From: Thalassotalea sp. Sam97
Lineage (GTDB): Bacteria; Pseudomonadota; Gammaproteobacteria; Enterobacterales; Alteromonadaceae
Reading direction: 5' to 3'
NCBI RefSeq assembly: GCF_041379765.1
Contig: NZ_CP166919.1
Coordinates: 1,922,001 to 1,986,000, forward strand
Length of the DNA stretch: 64,000 nt
Shown: piece after piece, positions 63,141 to 64,000 of the stretch
How the letters are laid out: the number at the start of each line of letters is the position of its first letter
Position numbering within the stretch: position 1 is the first letter of the stretch
Notes under the pieces: model-generated
The model's database searches: none
What the model saw: only the letters and a program-made list of their open reading frames with translations
What the model was told of the DNA's origin: nothing
Program-made: the position numbers and the translations under genes

Positions 63141-64000
63141 TATTCTTGCTCTCCTTGTTGGCCAACGCTGAAGTCGTGTCCCCACAAGCTGACGCGAGTA
63201 AATTCAAATACAGAATGTTCATCCCAATCAACTTGCAAACCCCCGTAGCCGTATTCCATATCAAAGCCCGATGGGGTTTTCATGTAGAACGATACCATTT
63301 TGTCGTTAAGGTGCTGGCCAAGTGTTGCCGACAACGCGACACCGTGCTCTTGGAAGCGGTCATACGCACGACCGACTTCGGTCATGTTTTCTACTTCTAC
63401 CATGGTGTGTACACAACCTGACTCAACAGGGAATGCACAAATCGCTAAGCTATGGTGACGCGGGTTTGCACAGTGCATAAAGTAAATTGGCAGCGGATCC
63501 ATATCCGGTGCTGGTTTGAAATTGAAAATGTCACTGGTTTCAAAACCTAGCACGTCTTGTAAGAATGCGAGTGTTACATCAAACTCTGGCGCAGGTAATA
63601 CCGTGTGACCTAAGCCCATCTCACCGGTGACGAACTTATTGACGCCTTGTGGTGATACAAACGGTAAACAATCAGAGCGATGGCCCCAGTAAAGTTCATG
63701 GGTGTTGCCTGATGGATCTTGTAAAATCGCAAGCGCTTGCACACCACGCTGATCGCACAGAGCGGCACTACCCATTTCCCAAGCAACGCCTTTTTCATTT
63801 AATTCTTTGGTCGCTTGGTCAAAATCAGCTTTCGATGCTAATTCCCAACCTGATGATAGGTAGCAGTCGCGCTCGCCTTCTAAAATCAAAAAGCGAAACG
63901 GACGCTCATCCATTTTCACGTATAAACCGCCGTCAGGCGCCGTTGAAGTCATCATGCCAAGTACGTTTTGGGCATAATCTTGCCATTTTTTTAAATCGGT
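63140..64000 (-). CDS. hsaC: Extradiol dioxygenase HsaC, 5' end beyond the window
   Basis: Type I extradiol dioxygenase that cleaves the catechol 3,4-DHSA to 4,9-DSHA. The reading frame is open to the last base of the window; the 15 codons before the ATG at 63955 (TDLKKWQDYAQNVLG) align with the conserved HsaC N-terminus, so the gene continues past 64000 by roughly 10-15 codons. Iron ligands are seen in GLGHTVLPAP (His), NPRHHSLAI (His) and GFDMEYGYGG (Glu). The terminal FEFTRVSLWGHDFSVG matches the family. hsaD may lie upstream. Confidence 0.93.
   Translation of the reverse strand, partial: TDLKKWQDYAQNVLGMMTSTAPDGGLYVKMDERPFRFLILEGERDCYLSSGWELASKADFDQATKELNEKGVAWEMGSAALCDQRGVQALAILQDPSGNTHELYWGHRSDCLPFVSPQGVNKFVTGEMGLGHTVLPAPEFDVTLAFLQDVLGFETSDIFNFKPAPDMDPLPIYFMHCANPRHHSLAICAFPVESGCVHTMVEVENMTEVGRAYDRFQEHGVALSATLGQHLNDKMVSFYMKTPSGFDMEYGYGGLQVDWDEHSVFEFTRVSLWGHDFSVGQQGEQE

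Noticed and set aside
12835..64000. The island as an integrative mobile element
   Set aside because: No integrase, transposase, tRNA end or flanking direct repeat is visible in the window, so recent transfer cannot be supported.
1..64000. CRISPR arrays, tRNA or rRNA genes, riboswitches
   Set aside because: No regularly spaced repeats, cloverleaf-like sequences or recognisable conserved RNA motifs were seen on reading the intergenic regions.

Overview
The window looks like chromosome of a marine gammaproteobacterium, probably Alteromonadales near Colwellia/Thalassotalea. This is inferred from the moderately AT-rich sequence, the recR-htpG neighbourhood, the TonB-dependent receptor and the families seen; no 16S or tRNA gene was found to confirm it. 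There is also no integrase, transposase or CRISPR array.

Left part (1 to ~12.7 kb): ordinary chromosome. It holds a SIMPL-domain protein, an HlyD-type adaptor with an FUSC/DUF2955-like partner, htpG with a sigma-32-like promoter, recR, a GntP permease, two small membrane proteins, an M17 aminopeptidase, a LysR/VOC divergent pair, a small 'Fis-like' protein and a GNAT acetyltransferase.

Right part (~12.8 kb to the end): a large steroid catabolic island. Ring A/B genes: kstD (14527-16224), kshA (31362-32459), a KshB-type reductase (39021-40052), hsaA (37788-39011), hsaB (46559-47551) and hsaC (63140 to the edge, 5' partial). Lower meta-cleavage genes hsaE, hsaG and hsaF lie at 42991-45754. Ring C/D (HIP) genes are fadD3 (12888-14516) and a block on the minus strand at 54353-63140: a type-4 17beta-HSD-like SDR, fadA6-like thiolase, two acyl-CoA dehydrogenases, echA20, ipdC, a second hydratase, ipdB and ipdA. 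Accessory genes are an ETF pair, a thiolase/MaoC/SDR operon, an MBL-fold hydrolase, a second CoA ligase, 3alpha-HSD-like and 7alpha-HSD-like SDRs and an aldehyde dehydrogenase. An uptake set (DUF1329, DUF1302, MMPL/RND, YCF48-like, TonB receptor, MFS) and a TesR-like LuxR regulator complete it. hsaD (the meta-cleavage product hydrolase) is not in the window.

The genes form several divergent operons. In the intergenic regions in front of six of them I find a shared imperfect palindrome, T[AC]GTCC-N4-GGAC[GT]A, usually about 55-75 bases upstream of a start codon and often in tandem. This looks like the operator of the whole regulon and is the most interesting observation here. The LuxR-type protein at 40131-41291 is the only plausible local regulator of it. 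Between the two halves of the island (49.6-54.2 kb) sits an apparently unrelated small cluster (LysR, two YdcZ-type DMT proteins, a VOC protein, a CMD-family protein, small membrane proteins) and a gene-poor stretch.
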